Position numbers and translations under genes: made by a program | Assembly: GCA_900538385.1 (NCBI GenBank) | Contig: UWSO01000003.1 | Coordinates: forward strand, 20,896 to 84,895 | Source of the DNA: an uncultured Porphyromonas sp. | GTDB lineage: Bacteria > Bacteroidota > Bacteroidia > Bacteroidales > Porphyromonadaceae | Direction: 5' to 3' | DNA: 64,000 bases | Shown here: positions 51,174 through 61,400 of the stretch, piece after piece | Layout: each line of letters starts with the position of its first letter | Position numbering within the stretch: position 1 is the stretch's first letter | Notes under the pieces: model-generated | What the model was told of the DNA's origin: nothing | Database searches by the model: none | Seen by the model: the letters and a program-made list of their open reading frames with translations, nothing else

Positions 51174-51216
51174 AAAAAAGGAGGATGACACCATATATAA
51201 TATAGTACCATCCTCC
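51174..51216 (-). terminator. Terminator of tRNA-Ala
   Basis: On the minus strand GGAGGATG (51216-51209) pairs with CATCCTCC (51187-51180), followed by six T. It ends the tRNA-Ala transcript just after the encoded CCA. Confidence 0.85.
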
Positions 51217-51218
51217 CG

Positions 51219-51295
51219 TGGTGGAGCATATCGGACTCGAACCGATCACCTCGACACTGCCAGTGTCGCGCTCTAGCCAGATGAGCTAATGCCCC
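51219..51295 (-). tRNA. tRNA-Ala (anticodon GGC)
   Basis: Complete cloverleaf on the minus strand. Acceptor GGGGCAT/ATGCTCC, D arm TAGCTCATCTGG, anticodon stem CGACA/TGTCG with loop CTGGCAG (anticodon GGC), T arm with GGTTCGAGTCC. The discriminator A is followed by an encoded CCA (51221-51219), unlike the tRNA-Lys in this window. Confidence 0.95.
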
Positions 51296-51338
51296 AAGAG
51301 TCAGATTCCCAAACCGGGGAGCTTTCTGCGAACCGCTA

Positions 51339-51346
51339 CAAAGGTA
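51339..51346 (-). promoter_or_regulatory. -7 box (minus strand) for tRNA-Ala
   Basis: CAAAGGTA reads TACCTTTG on the minus strand, 43 bases before the tRNA 5' end. Confidence 0.6.
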
Positions 51347-51420
51347 GTGAAAACTTTTCTCTTGGTCCACCACAAGATCTTCCACGACACAGGGGGGGCG
51401 ATAAGGCTAACTTCTCCTCG

Positions 51421-53841
51421 TTATCTCACAGAGAAAAAGAGCTTGTAAGTAACCATCGGCATAAAGCCCTGCGTGTACATCGTCGAGTACTCCCCATTGT
51501 CGAAGAGGATAGACATGACATTCTTACGATTCGTCACATTCTGCAGGTCCACTGCCCACTCCTGGGTGATGCGCTGACCTATCTGGCGAGCGCCTATCTT
51601 TAAATCTGCTCGGAGGTAATCCTTAGCTTGAAGAGCATTGACCTGTGTCTTGTCAAGCTCTATGCGACCGCTCTGCTTATATAGATCTTCTCGTATCGGT
51701 GTGTAGCGAATGCCCCCCGCATAGGAGGCCTTAAGATCGGTAAAAAGCGCCCAGTGCTTCGGCAACTGCCACTCATATCCACCCGTCATATTGACAAGAT
51801 ACCGGCCATCGAAGACGGTACTCCACCACTCTTTCTGAAATCCGGTCGTATAGGTCGAGCTGTAGAGTGACGCGTTAAAGAGCAGGTAGTAGTTGTTGCT
51901 ATAAAACTTCTCCACCGTAAGCTCTACACCATAGTTTCTACCACGCCCCTTATTGACTAGATCGCTCTGACGCTCTATGTAGTTTTGTCCAGCGCCTCCT
52001 ATCTCTAGGAGCGTCCATATAGAGTTCGGATCATTGACCACAGGCACTTTGTATAGCTCCTGATAGTATCCCTCTATCTTAGCATGCCAGTTGGGTGCAA
52101 AAGCCCAGTCGTAGTAGACATCCACCTGGGCACTACGTGTGAAGTCGACCTTCTTGTTGCGATACTCAATACCCTCTGGAGTATAATGACGAATGAAGTA
52201 GAAGGAGCGAGGGAGCATCTGACTATACATCCCCGCAGCAAGACCGATCGTGTGAGAGCGAGCTGGCTGATACTGTATGCCCATACGGGGCTCGATAGCA
52301 TAGCGATCATTGATCGTAAGGTACATACTATGTAGTCCCACTGTGGCTGTCCAGTAGTCTCCTAGGCGATGACGATACTGTCCATAGGCTCGGATCATAC
52401 CATAGAGCGGGCTCTCCTCAACAATCGTCCGCACACCTTGAGCAAACGTACCATCAGCCGTCTGCTCCAAGTAGTGCGCATCAAAAAGATCGCCTCTGAC
52501 TCCCGCCACGAGTAGCCCCTCCCTACTGGGATGCCAAGTGAGATCCGAGTGAAGTGACCATCTATTCTCCTGTGCAGCCTCCGACCACATGAGATGCCAC
52601 TGAGGATCCTGCTTGCCTCCTCGGAGGTTCATCGTATCAACAGGCATACTGGTATCAGAGCGTACGAAAGAGAGCTGCGTACGGAGTGACGTACGGGAGG
52701 AAAACTGTACGCTGTGTGTCAGCCCTGCAATGTAAGTTGTCGAATTGATTGCGATGCGCTGTGCGAAAGAAAGCTTACTAAAGTCGTAGTCGGCATATTC
52801 AAAATTGTCTCCCAGCTCGTTTGTGGCAAAGTGTATGTGACTCTTGCTAAATAGTCCGATGAAAGAGAGTGCATGCCCCTGCCCTAGGTCGAAGTGGAGC
52901 TTCGTCGTGAAGTCTTGATAGCGTGGCACCACTGGCATCTTAAAGCCTAGAGCATGCATGATGTCAGGGACAGAGTAGCGATAAGAAGCAAGGTAAGACG
53001 ATTGACTCCCCTTGCGCAGGTACCCCTCAGCACCTAGCTCTAGTCCACCAAAGCCTGACTGTAGCCAGAACTCATGTCGCTCGAGATTGCCACGACGTAG
53101 GCGCAAGTCAAAGATACCCGAGAGCGCATTACCATAAGGGGCTGGCCAAGCACTCAGGTGAAAGTCCGAGTTCTTCAGCAGATTGGTATTCAGATAGCTT
53201 ACCTGTCCACCAGTCATACCGACACCTGTATTGAAGTGATTGGGATTGCTGATCTCGATACCATCTAGGATCCACTGCACCCCAGAGGGTGAATTACCTC
53301 GTATGATGATATCGTTGCGAGAGTCGTTGACTGGCATGATACCAGCGAAGCTACGCACCATACGAGCTGGGTCGCCTAGAGAAGCGGCAAAGCGATACGC
53401 CTCATCAACGCTAAAGCTACGAGCCCCAGCTAGGCTGAGTCTATTCGTAGGAGTACTCTTGTCATACGGAGCTGTCACGACCACGGCATCGAGCTTAGTA
53501 TCTGATGGTGTCAAGGCTATATGCAGCACGCTCTGCTTGCCCGCTACAACGAGGAGGTCTACCTCCTGAGAGTCATAGCCTATACAACTAATCTGCAAGG
53601 AGCAACGACCTACAGGTAACCGTAGAGAAAACTTCTGATCTGAGCCTGTCGTTGTCCCTACAAGTGGATCACTACCGACCAATACGATCGAGGCTCCAAC
53701 GATCGTGTCATCAGGGAGTGCGGAGATGACCTCTCCGCGCACCTCTTGTGTAAATGGTTCCTGAGCATTTAACCGAGCATTTAGATAAGCGGTAAGTGCA
53801 AGGGTAATGATAAGTAAGACGAGCTTCGTGAGATGTCGCAT
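51421..53841 (-). CDS. TonB-dependent receptor
   Basis: An 806-residue outer-membrane receptor. A signal peptide (about 1-26, ending LNAQ) precedes a carboxypeptidase-like regulatory domain (about 30-110), a plug domain (DAVVVTA, then RNDIIIRGNSPSGVQWILDG) and a 22-strand-type barrel ending in TYKLFFSVR. Ligand unknown. It lies convergent to, not downstream of, the cobalamin riboswitch, so it is not under its control. No SusD partner is adjacent, so it is not a Sus-type system. Confidence 0.9.
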   Translation of the reverse strand: MRHLTKLVLLIITLALTAYLNARLNAQEPFTQEVRGEVISALPDDTIVGASIVLVGSDPLVGTTTGSDQKFSLRLPVGRCSLQISCIGYDSQEVDLLVVAGKQSVLHIALTPSDTKLDAVVVTAPYDKSTPTNRLSLAGARSFSVDEAYRFAASLGDPARMVRSFAGIMPVNDSRNDIIIRGNSPSGVQWILDGIEISNPNHFNTGVGMTGGQVSYLNTNLLKNSDFHLSAWPAPYGNALSGIFDLRLRRGNLERHEFWLQSGFGGLELGAEGYLRKGSQSSYLASYRYSVPDIMHALGFKMPVVPRYQDFTTKLHFDLGQGHALSFIGLFSKSHIHFATNELGDNFEYADYDFSKLSFAQRIAINSTTYIAGLTHSVQFSSRTSLRTQLSFVRSDTSMPVDTMNLRGGKQDPQWHLMWSEAAQENRWSLHSDLTWHPSREGLLVAGVRGDLFDAHYLEQTADGTFAQGVRTIVEESPLYGMIRAYGQYRHRLGDYWTATVGLHSMYLTINDRYAIEPRMGIQYQPARSHTIGLAAGMYSQMLPRSFYFIRHYTPEGIEYRNKKVDFTRSAQVDVYYDWAFAPNWHAKIEGYYQELYKVPVVNDPNSIWTLLEIGGAGQNYIERQSDLVNKGRGRNYGVELTVEKFYSNNYYLLFNASLYSSTYTTGFQKEWWSTVFDGRYLVNMTGGYEWQLPKHWALFTDLKASYAGGIRYTPIREDLYKQSGRIELDKTQVNALQAKDYLRADLKIGARQIGQRITQEWAVDLQNVTNRKNVMSILFDNGEYSTMYTQGFMPMVTYKLFFSVR

Positions 53842-53869
53842 ACGAGTTTGAGATGATTGATTTCACCCG

Positions 53870-53877
53870 CAAAAGTA
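53870..53877 (-). promoter_or_regulatory. -7 box (minus strand) for the TonB receptor
   Basis: CAAAAGTA reads TACTTTTG on the minus strand, 29 bases before the receptor ATG. Confidence 0.5.
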
Positions 53878-54054
53878 CCACAAAAAAGTTACCAAAGTAT
53901 GACACATACACCTCAGAAGTCTCTCTTCCTCTGTTTCATAGATCACATCCTTAGAGAGGGGTATGAGCGTAAAGAACTTCGTCTTCTAGGCATTTCGTGG
54001 TCTTTACACTACCTAGTTTTTTTGCTTCTAAAGGGTTGGTATCTCCATTTTCAT

Positions 54055-54062
54055 TATCTTTG
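54055..54062 (+). promoter_or_regulatory. -7 box for gcvT
   Basis: TATCTTTG with TTG at 54036-54038 upstream; 62 bases before the gcvT ATG. Confidence 0.6.
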
Positions 54063-54123
54063 GGGAGCGAATGAGCTTAGCTCACTAAATTCAATACAGA
54101 TCAATCTATAACATCATACCATT

Positions 54124-55215
54124 ATGAAGACTACTCCATTTACAGAGCGTCACATAGCACTGGGTGCTAAGATGCACGACTTCGCAGGCTACAATATGCC
54201 TATCGAGTACCCTACGGGGATCCTTGAGGAGCACATGAATGTGATCAACGGCGTCGGTGTCTTTGACGTGTCACACATGGGAGAGTTTTGGGTCAAGGGA
54301 CCGAAGGCTCTCGAATTTCTACAGAAAGTATCGAGCAACGATGCCTCCAAGCTGGAGGTGGGGCAGATACAGTACAGCTGCTTTACGACGGAGCAGGGCA
54401 CACTACTAGACGACTTCCTCGTATATCGCTACGAGGAGGACAAGTACATGCTCGTCCCCAACGCTGCCAACGTGGTCAAGGACTGGGCGTGGTGCCTCAA
54501 GCAAAACGATATGGGTGCTGACCTAGAGGACGGCTCCGCCAAGATTGGACAGCTAGCCGTACAGGGCCCGAAGGCAACGCAAGTACTACAGCGTCTGACG
54601 GACATCGACCTACTCGACATCCCCTACTACCACTTTAAGGTGGGTACCTTCGCAGACTGCCCCAACGTGATTATCTCCAATACGGGCTACACGGGCTGCG
54701 GAGGCTTCGAGCTCTACTTCTTCCCTCAGTATGCCGACAAGATCTGGGACGCTATCTTTGAGGCTGGCAAGCCCGAGGGCATCATGCCAGCTGGTCTGGG
54801 TGCGCGTGATACGCTCCGTCTGGAGGCTGGTTTCTGCCTCTACGGCAACGACATCGACGATCAGCACACGGCGCTAGAGAGCGGTCTAGGCTGGATCACC
54901 AAGCTCACGGACAATAAGCCCGACCTCGTAGGTCGTGAGGCACTGCTCAAGCAGAAGGCTGAGGGCTTGACGCGCAAGCTCGTCGCCTTCGAGATGGTCG
55001 ACAAGGGTATCCCCCGTCAGCACTACGACATAGTCAACGAGGCTGGCGAGAAGATCGGTGTCGTCACCTCTGGTACCATGTCTCCCGCACTCAAGGTGGG
55101 CATTGGTATGGGTTACGTCTCTACGGAGTACAGCAAGCTGGAGAGCAAGATCTACATCGCCGTCCGCAAGCGCAACCTAGAGGCTAAGGTGGTCAAGCCA
55201 CCCTTCCGCAAGTAA
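54124..55215 (+). CDS. gcvT: Aminomethyltransferase (glycine cleavage T protein)
   Basis: A 363-residue T protein that transfers the methylene group from H-protein-bound aminomethyl-lipoate to tetrahydrofolate. It has the N-terminal HDFAGYNMPIEY, GVFDVSHMGEF, the folate-binding NTGYTGCGGFELYF, and MPAGLGARDTLRLEAGF. Other gcv genes are not in the window. A strong hairpin follows. Confidence 0.97.
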   Translation: MKTTPFTERHIALGAKMHDFAGYNMPIEYPTGILEEHMNVINGVGVFDVSHMGEFWVKGPKALEFLQKVSSNDASKLEVGQIQYSCFTTEQGTLLDDFLVYRYEEDKYMLVPNAANVVKDWAWCLKQNDMGADLEDGSAKIGQLAVQGPKATQVLQRLTDIDLLDIPYYHFKVGTFADCPNVIISNTGYTGCGGFELYFFPQYADKIWDAIFEAGKPEGIMPAGLGARDTLRLEAGFCLYGNDIDDQHTALESGLGWITKLTDNKPDLVGREALLKQKAEGLTRKLVAFEMVDKGIPRQHYDIVNEAGEKIGVVTSGTMSPALKVGIGMGYVSTEYSKLESKIYIAVRKRNLEAKVVKPPFRK

Positions 55216-55251
55216 TCACACGCTGCACTAAGCGACAAGCAGCACGCTAAG

Positions 55252-55297
55252 CAAAGCCCTCCACTGAGCATCTCAGCCTCACTCGTGGAGGGCTTTG
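55252..55297 (+). terminator. Hairpin after gcvT
   Basis: CAAAGCCCTCCAC / GTGGAGGGCTTTG, a perfect 13-bp stem. The T run is weak (CTTTGACA), so termination may be partial. It separates gcvT from the DUF262 gene. Confidence 0.6.
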
Positions 55298-55336
55298 ACA
55301 ATACAACCTACCTTTCTCAAACAGATACTCCATCCT

Positions 55337-57598
55337 ATGAAAACTTCTAATTCATCAATCTTTGAAGCTCTAAGCCTTAATAACACTTCATTTTTCATTC
55401 CTCCGTATCAGCGAGCATACTCGTGGGGCAGAGAACAAATAAATCGCTTCTTTGATGATGTCATGAGATTAGTTCACTCTGAACAAGATCCGATGCAAAA
55501 AGATAAACAGCAGCATTTCTTTGGGACCCTAGTATACAAGTGGGAAGGACAAGGTTCATTTGCTAAGCGACAAGTGATCATCGACGGACAGCAACGTCTG
55601 ACCACTACTTTGATCTTTTGCATTGCATTACGAGACCTCTCTACAGACCAAGAAGAAAAACAAAACATCACTAACACATTACTCATTAACGAGAAGTCTA
55701 CGTTCAAGGATAAAATCAAGCTCAAGCAGGTAACTTCCGACTGGGATGCTTATGGTGCATTGGTTATGGGAAAAGAATCAGTCCCAGGGAAAATCACAGA
55801 TGCGTATAACTTATTCATACGACTGCTAAGGAAACAACTGGAAAACGAAGGCATAACTGCGGAACACTTCATAACTGCTCTTCAACGAATAAATGTAGCT
55901 ATAATAGAGCTGTCAGAAGAGCCATACAAAGGAGAAGACCCACAGGTTATCTTTGAGACGCTCAATTCGCTCGGCAAGCCCCTCACCCTGTCGGACCTTA
56001 TCCGCAACTACATCTTACTCGGGATGCCTAGTGATCAGCAAACAACAATCTACGATGGGGTATGGCAGCCCAAGATAGAGCAGCCTTTGTGCGAAGTGGG
56101 AGAGGAGTACACATCTAAATTCTTCCGCGACTATCTCCAGTGCAAAAACAAGAAATCCTATAAAGTAGTCAGTGACAACAACACCAAAGAGCTGTACTAT
56201 CAGTTCAAAGAATTCGTTGAGCGTACATTTGATAGCAAGAAAGATTTCATCAGAGATATAGAGTCTTACGTTCCTTGTTACTTAAACATTGTAGAGCCTA
56301 AATACTACACTCCCGTGTCTCCTAACAAGGAGGATGATCAAACCATTAAGGAACTCCTACACAATATATTTCACGACATATCGAGTGAAGCTTTTAAGCC
56401 TTTTGTGCTAGAGTTGCTTCATATGCGACAGTCTTCGAACCCTAATACGACAATCTGCGACACCTTACTTATAGAGTCTCTAGAGTCCATTCGCACCTAT
56501 CTGATACGTAGGCGTGTAGTTAAATTAACACAAGCAGAGAATAAGAACATCCCTACACTGACCTTTTATCTTCCAGCAATAGCAAGCGGAGAGACTTCAC
56601 TGATAAAGATTCTATCCAATCTCTTTTATAGACTACGCTTACCAAACGATAAAGAAATTCGAGAGACTTTAGAGCGACTAGCTTTCTACAAAGATGTGAG
56701 TAGCTATAGTAAGTTCATCCTAGGTAAAATGGAGAAACATCAGGCTAAAGTTTCCGTAGATTTTCACGATCCACTTGTCACTATCGAGCACATTATGCCA
56801 CAGACGCTCAACGAAGTGTGGCGCTCCGAGTTGGGCGAGGAGAAGGCTGAGGAGATACACCAGCACTACTTGCACAACATCGGCAACCTGATACTTACTG
56901 AGTTCAATGGTGAAATGGGCAATAAATCTTTTGCTGACAAGAAGGCACGATTGGCTACCTCGAACATAGGATACAGCCATGACATCTGTCAGTATGAGCA
57001 ATGGCGTGAAGAAAGCATCCTCGACCATCAAGATCGTATGATTAGTCTCTTCCTAGACACCTTCTCGCTACCCGATGAATACAAGCAGACCAATAATTGG
57101 AAAGATGATTCAGATCAAAAGACAGAAAGTGTTATATATCCGTTTGATGGCAGTTTAGAGTGGGCAAAAGGAACTAAGCCCAAGCAGCTTAGGATATATC
57201 AGCAAACGTACGAGGTCAAGAACTGGTCTGGAACATTACTCCAGTTTGTCAAGTACTTCAAATATCAAGAACCAGCAGCGTTGGAAGAGCTCATGCTTAA
57301 TCAACAAGAAGTATTTAGTCGAAAGGACTCTATCGTGAACTGGAGTAGGTTTAGTCAACTTTTGTTGAAGCGACCAGACTACCAGACACGATACAAAAAC
57401 CTTGAAGATAAATTCTGTACTCAACTTTCAGATATTAAGCCTGAAGAGCTCTTCGTACATTGTGACGCAACTATCAATATGATATTGGATCGCATGTCTA
57501 AAGCCATGCTATTACTAGGAATGGATCGTAAAGATGTTGTTATTGAGCTTAGAAGGACGGCAAAGTCCAGCATAACGATCGAGGAAGACGAAGAATAA
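55337..57598 (+). CDS. DUF262/DUF1524 protein (GmrSD-like nuclease)
   Basis: A 753-residue protein with the two domains of GmrSD-type modification-dependent restriction enzymes. The N-terminal DUF262 has FIPPYQRAYSWG (20-31) and IDGQQRLTT (82-90). DUF1524 has an HNH-like VTIEHIMPQ near 481-489 and NIGNLILTEFN. A further C-terminal domain of about 180 residues has no recognised family. Such proteins cleave phage DNA with modified bases; related SspE acts with phosphorothioate systems. No modification genes are adjacent. Clearly lower GC than gcvT and comB on either side, so probably acquired. ATG at 55337 preferred over TTG at 55295. Confidence 0.85.
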   Translation: MKTSNSSIFEALSLNNTSFFIPPYQRAYSWGREQINRFFDDVMRLVHSEQDPMQKDKQQHFFGTLVYKWEGQGSFAKRQVIIDGQQRLTTTLIFCIALRDLSTDQEEKQNITNTLLINEKSTFKDKIKLKQVTSDWDAYGALVMGKESVPGKITDAYNLFIRLLRKQLENEGITAEHFITALQRINVAIIELSEEPYKGEDPQVIFETLNSLGKPLTLSDLIRNYILLGMPSDQQTTIYDGVWQPKIEQPLCEVGEEYTSKFFRDYLQCKNKKSYKVVSDNNTKELYYQFKEFVERTFDSKKDFIRDIESYVPCYLNIVEPKYYTPVSPNKEDDQTIKELLHNIFHDISSEAFKPFVLELLHMRQSSNPNTTICDTLLIESLESIRTYLIRRRVVKLTQAENKNIPTLTFYLPAIASGETSLIKILSNLFYRLRLPNDKEIRETLERLAFYKDVSSYSKFILGKMEKHQAKVSVDFHDPLVTIEHIMPQTLNEVWRSELGEEKAEEIHQHYLHNIGNLILTEFNGEMGNKSFADKKARLATSNIGYSHDICQYEQWREESILDHQDRMISLFLDTFSLPDEYKQTNNWKDDSDQKTESVIYPFDGSLEWAKGTKPKQLRIYQQTYEVKNWSGTLLQFVKYFKYQEPAALEELMLNQQEVFSRKDSIVNWSRFSQLLLKRPDYQTRYKNLEDKFCTQLSDIKPEELFVHCDATINMILDRMSKAMLLLGMDRKDVVIELRRTAKSSITIEEDEE

Positions 57599-57615
57599 GC
57601 AAGAGTACACATTCT

Positions 57616-58338
57616 ATGGCACATCTAACTTTTGATATTTGTCCGTGCCCTGCGCTCTACCCTTACTACCATCAGGAGGACAGCGTGGTGGTCGTTGTGG
57701 ACATACTGCGTGCTGGCACCTCGATGGTGGCGGCCTTTGACCATGGCGCTAAGGAGATCATTCCCGTGGCGACGACCGATGAGGCGGAGAGCTTTCTCGG
57801 TAAGGGCTACGTGGTAGCTGCCGAGCGCAATGCGATGCGTTGCCCGTGGGCTGACCTAGGCAACGACCCCTCCGAGTTTACCGCTGAGCGGATCGGCGGA
57901 CGTAGCATCGTCTTCACGACGACCAACGGCACCCAAGCCATTCACGCAGCTAGGGAGGCTGGCGCAGCAGAGATTATCGTAGGCGCTTTTAGCAATCTCA
58001 CCGCCGTGGCGCGCCACTGCCAAGCTTCGGGGCGTGCCGTGACAGTACTCGCTTCTGGTTGGCAAAACAGCTTCTGCATCGAGGACACGCTCTACGGTGC
58101 TGCGCTCCTAGACAAGCTTGAGGAGCTGGGCACAACCTACCGACTCACCGACAGCAGCCGCACGGCGCTAGAGCTTTACCGCCAGCACCGTGCTCGCCTC
58201 TACGACTACCTCTACAATTGCGATCACAACCAGCGTCTGATACAGCGTGGCTACCCCGAGAGCTTACGTCTCTGCCTCGAGCAAGACTGCTCAATACACA
58301 TTCCCACGCTCAACAAAGCTGGGCAGCTATATGTCTAA
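57616..58338 (+). CDS. comB: 2-phosphosulfolactate phosphatase (ComB) family
   Basis: A 240-residue ComB-family hydrolase, named for the second step of coenzyme M synthesis in archaea but widespread in bacteria with an unclear role. Landmarks are VVVVDILRAGTSMVAA, ERNAMRCPWADLGNDPSEF and FTTTNGTQA. It starts 17 bases after the DUF262 gene, from which it may now be transcribed. Confidence 0.88.
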   Translation: MAHLTFDICPCPALYPYYHQEDSVVVVVDILRAGTSMVAAFDHGAKEIIPVATTDEAESFLGKGYVVAAERNAMRCPWADLGNDPSEFTAERIGGRSIVFTTTNGTQAIHAAREAGAAEIIVGAFSNLTAVARHCQASGRAVTVLASGWQNSFCIEDTLYGAALLDKLEELGTTYRLTDSSRTALELYRQHRARLYDYLYNCDHNQRLIQRGYPESLRLCLEQDCSIHIPTLNKAGQLYV

Positions 58339-58364
58339 ACCGCTGCCCTCAACACTAAATTCCG

Positions 58365-58372
58365 TACATTTG
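58365..58372 (+). promoter_or_regulatory. -7 box for purL
   Basis: TACATTTG, 38 bases before the purL ATG. Confidence 0.55.
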
Positions 58373-58410
58373 CACGTAAGTAGTTTCAGACCCATTATAC
58401 ACAACCCGCT

Positions 58411-61400
58411 ATGATTAGTTACTTTGTCCTTGGTGATACGATTTATGCAGTCTCACACACCTCAGCTCTCAGCGAGGAGACCTGCGAGCGTCTCTCGTGG
58501 CTCTTTGGCGGAGCGCAGCTGGCTCCCGAGTCTCATCTCGAGGGGACTTATGTGGGACCTCGTCCTACGCAGGTGACTCCATGGAGTACCAACGCTGTGG
58601 AGATAACGCAAAACATGCGCATCTCTGGCATCGATCGTATCGAGCAGCTCACACGTACTCACGAAGCGAAGCCGCACTACGACCCGATGCTCCAAGCGAT
58701 CTACAAGGGGCTGGGTCAGGATAGCTTCGCCATGACCGCTGAGCCTCAGCCGATCCGTGAGATCACGGACCTAGAGGCGTACAATGAGGAGGAGGGACTA
58801 GCCCTAAGCGAGGAGGAGATAGCCTATCTAGAGAGCGTCTCGGCACGCATCGGTCGTCCGCTGACAGACTCTGAGGTCTTCGGCTTCTCACAGGTCAACT
58901 CGGAGCACTGCCGCCATAAGATATTCAACGGCACCTTCATCATCGACGGCTTGCGACAAAACGATTCGCTCTTTGCGATGATCAAGCAAACCTCCAAGGA
59001 GAACCCCAACGGCATCGTATCGGCTTACAAGGACAATGTAGCTTTTGTCAAGGGCCCCCGCGTCTGGCAGTTTGCGCCAACGAGCGCGACGGAGCCCTCG
59101 CTCTTTACACTACGGGAGCGCAATACAGTCTTGGCACTAAAGGCTGAGACGCACAACTTCCCCACGACGGTCGAGCCCTTCAACGGCGCAGCTACCGGCT
59201 CGGGCGGTGAGATCCGTGACCGCATGTGCGGTGGCAAGGGATCGCTACCACTCTCTGGTAGTGCCGTCTACATCACCTCCTACCCACGCCTAGAGAAGGA
59301 TCAGAAGCTTAGCCCCGCCAAGTTAGACCCACGTCCTTGGCTTTACCAGTCTCCGCAAGAGATTCTGACGAAAGCGAGCGACGGCGCTAGTGACTTTGGT
59401 AATAAGTTTGGACAGCCACTGATCAATGGTTCGCTGCTCACCTTCGAGCATCAGGAGGGTGCCGACAGTACGCTCTACGGCTACGACAAGGTGATCATGC
59501 TGGCGGGCGGTATGGGTTACGCGCCTCAAGAGGATGCTAAGAAGGAGACACCACAACCTGGCGAAACGGTCGTGCTACTCGGTGGCGACAACTACCGCAT
59601 CGGTATGGGTGGCGGTGCCGTCAGCTCTGTCGCTACGGGCGAGTACAGTAGCGGTATCGAGCTTAATGCGGTGCAGCGTGCCAATCCTGAGATGCAGAAG
59701 CGTGTCCTCAACGTGGTCCGCGCCATCAGCGAGCAGGGCGACAACCCGATCGTGAGCATCCACGACCATGGTGCTGGCGGACACCTGAACTGTCTCACCG
59801 AGCTGATCGAGGAGACTGGGGGGCGCATCGACATTGACGCACTACCCGTGGGCGACCCGACGCTCTCCGCTAGAGAGATCATCGGCAATGAGAGCCAAGA
59901 GCGTGTCGGTCTGCTCATCCAGGAGCGTGAGTATGCGCAGATAGAGCAGATAGCACGTCGTGAGGGTAGTCCTATATATAAGGTAGGCGAGACGACCGAC
60001 GATGAGCGTCTCCTCTTTAGCACAGAGCGGGAGGGACGCGCAGCCATCGACCTAGCCGTGTCCGACCTGCTGGGACAGTCGCCCAAGACGGTTATGGAGG
60101 ACGAGACGCTCGCTCACCAGTTTGCCCCAGTCAGCTATGACAAAGAGCAGTGGCGCGAATATCTAGACAAAGTCTTGACCCTCGAAGCGGTCGCCTCTAA
60201 GGATTGGTTGACCAACAAAGTGGACCGCTCCGTTACGGGTCGTGTGGCACAGCAGCAATGCGTTGGCGCGCTTCAGCTACCACTCTCCGATCTTGGTGCT
60301 ATGGCACTAGACTACGACGGCAAGAGCGGTATGGCGACTGCCGTAGGACATGCGCCTCAGGTGGCACTCATCGATGCTGGGGATGGCTCTCGGATGGCTA
60401 TCGCAGAGGCTCTGACGAACATTGTCTTTGCCCCCATCGAAGGCGGCATACGTGGCATCTCGCTCAGTGCTAACTGGATGTGGCCTTGTCGCAACAAGGG
60501 CGAGGACGCACGTCTCTATCAGGCGGTGCAGGCTTGTAGCGAGTTTGCCATAGATCTAGGGATCAACATCCCGACGGGCAAGGATTCGCTCTCCATGACG
60601 CAGAAGTATCCCGACGGAAAGCAGGTGATGAGCCCAGGCACACTGATCATCACCGCAGCAGCTCCCGTGAGCAACGTCAGGGGCATCGTAACGCCTGAGC
60701 TCAAGGCTGTTAAGCAGAGCCGTCTGCTCTACATAGACTTTAGCTTTGCTCCGATGGCGCTCGGTGGCTCAGCTCTGGCACAAGCATTGGGACAGCTGGG
60801 CGACAGCTTCCCCACAGTCGGCGACACCGACTACTTCGCCACCGCCTTTGAGGCCGTTCAGGTGTTGATTCACAAGGGCTTAGTCCTCGCTGGTCACGAC
60901 ATCTCGGCAGGCGGTATGGTCACGACGCTCTTGGAGATGTGCTTCGCCAATACGCAGGGTGGCGCTGAGATCAGCCTCGATGAGCTCTCCCATGTGGACC
61001 TCGTCACGGCGCTCTATAGCGAGAACCCCGGCGTCATCCTACAGGTTTCTAAGGCAGAGCAGGCGAAGCGTATCCTCGAGGAGTACGAGATTGCTTATGC
61101 CGACCTCGGTGCACCCACCGAGTCTCGCCTACTGATGATCCATCAGGAGGGCAAGACGTACGAGATCGACATCGATGCTGCACGCAAGTGCTGGGCAAAC
61201 AAATCTTACCTACTGGACTGCTTCCAGAGTGGCGAAGCACTAGCAACAAGTCGCTACGAGAATCTGGGCAAGCAACCCGTACAGTGGCGCTTCCCGCACG
61301 CTTTCGCTGGCACCTATGCTGGTCTTGGTCTAGAGCCTCATCGCACGAAGGCCTCAGGTATCAAAGCGGCTATCCTACGTGACAACGGAACCAACGGTGA

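Noticed and set aside
51421..53841. TonB receptor as a BtuB controlled by the cobalamin riboswitch
   Set aside because: It is on the opposite strand and convergent, with a terminator and a tRNA between; it has its own promoter on the far side.
53857..54111. An 84-codon frame before gcvT
   Set aside because: It overlaps the promoters of the receptor and of gcvT and has no family resemblance.
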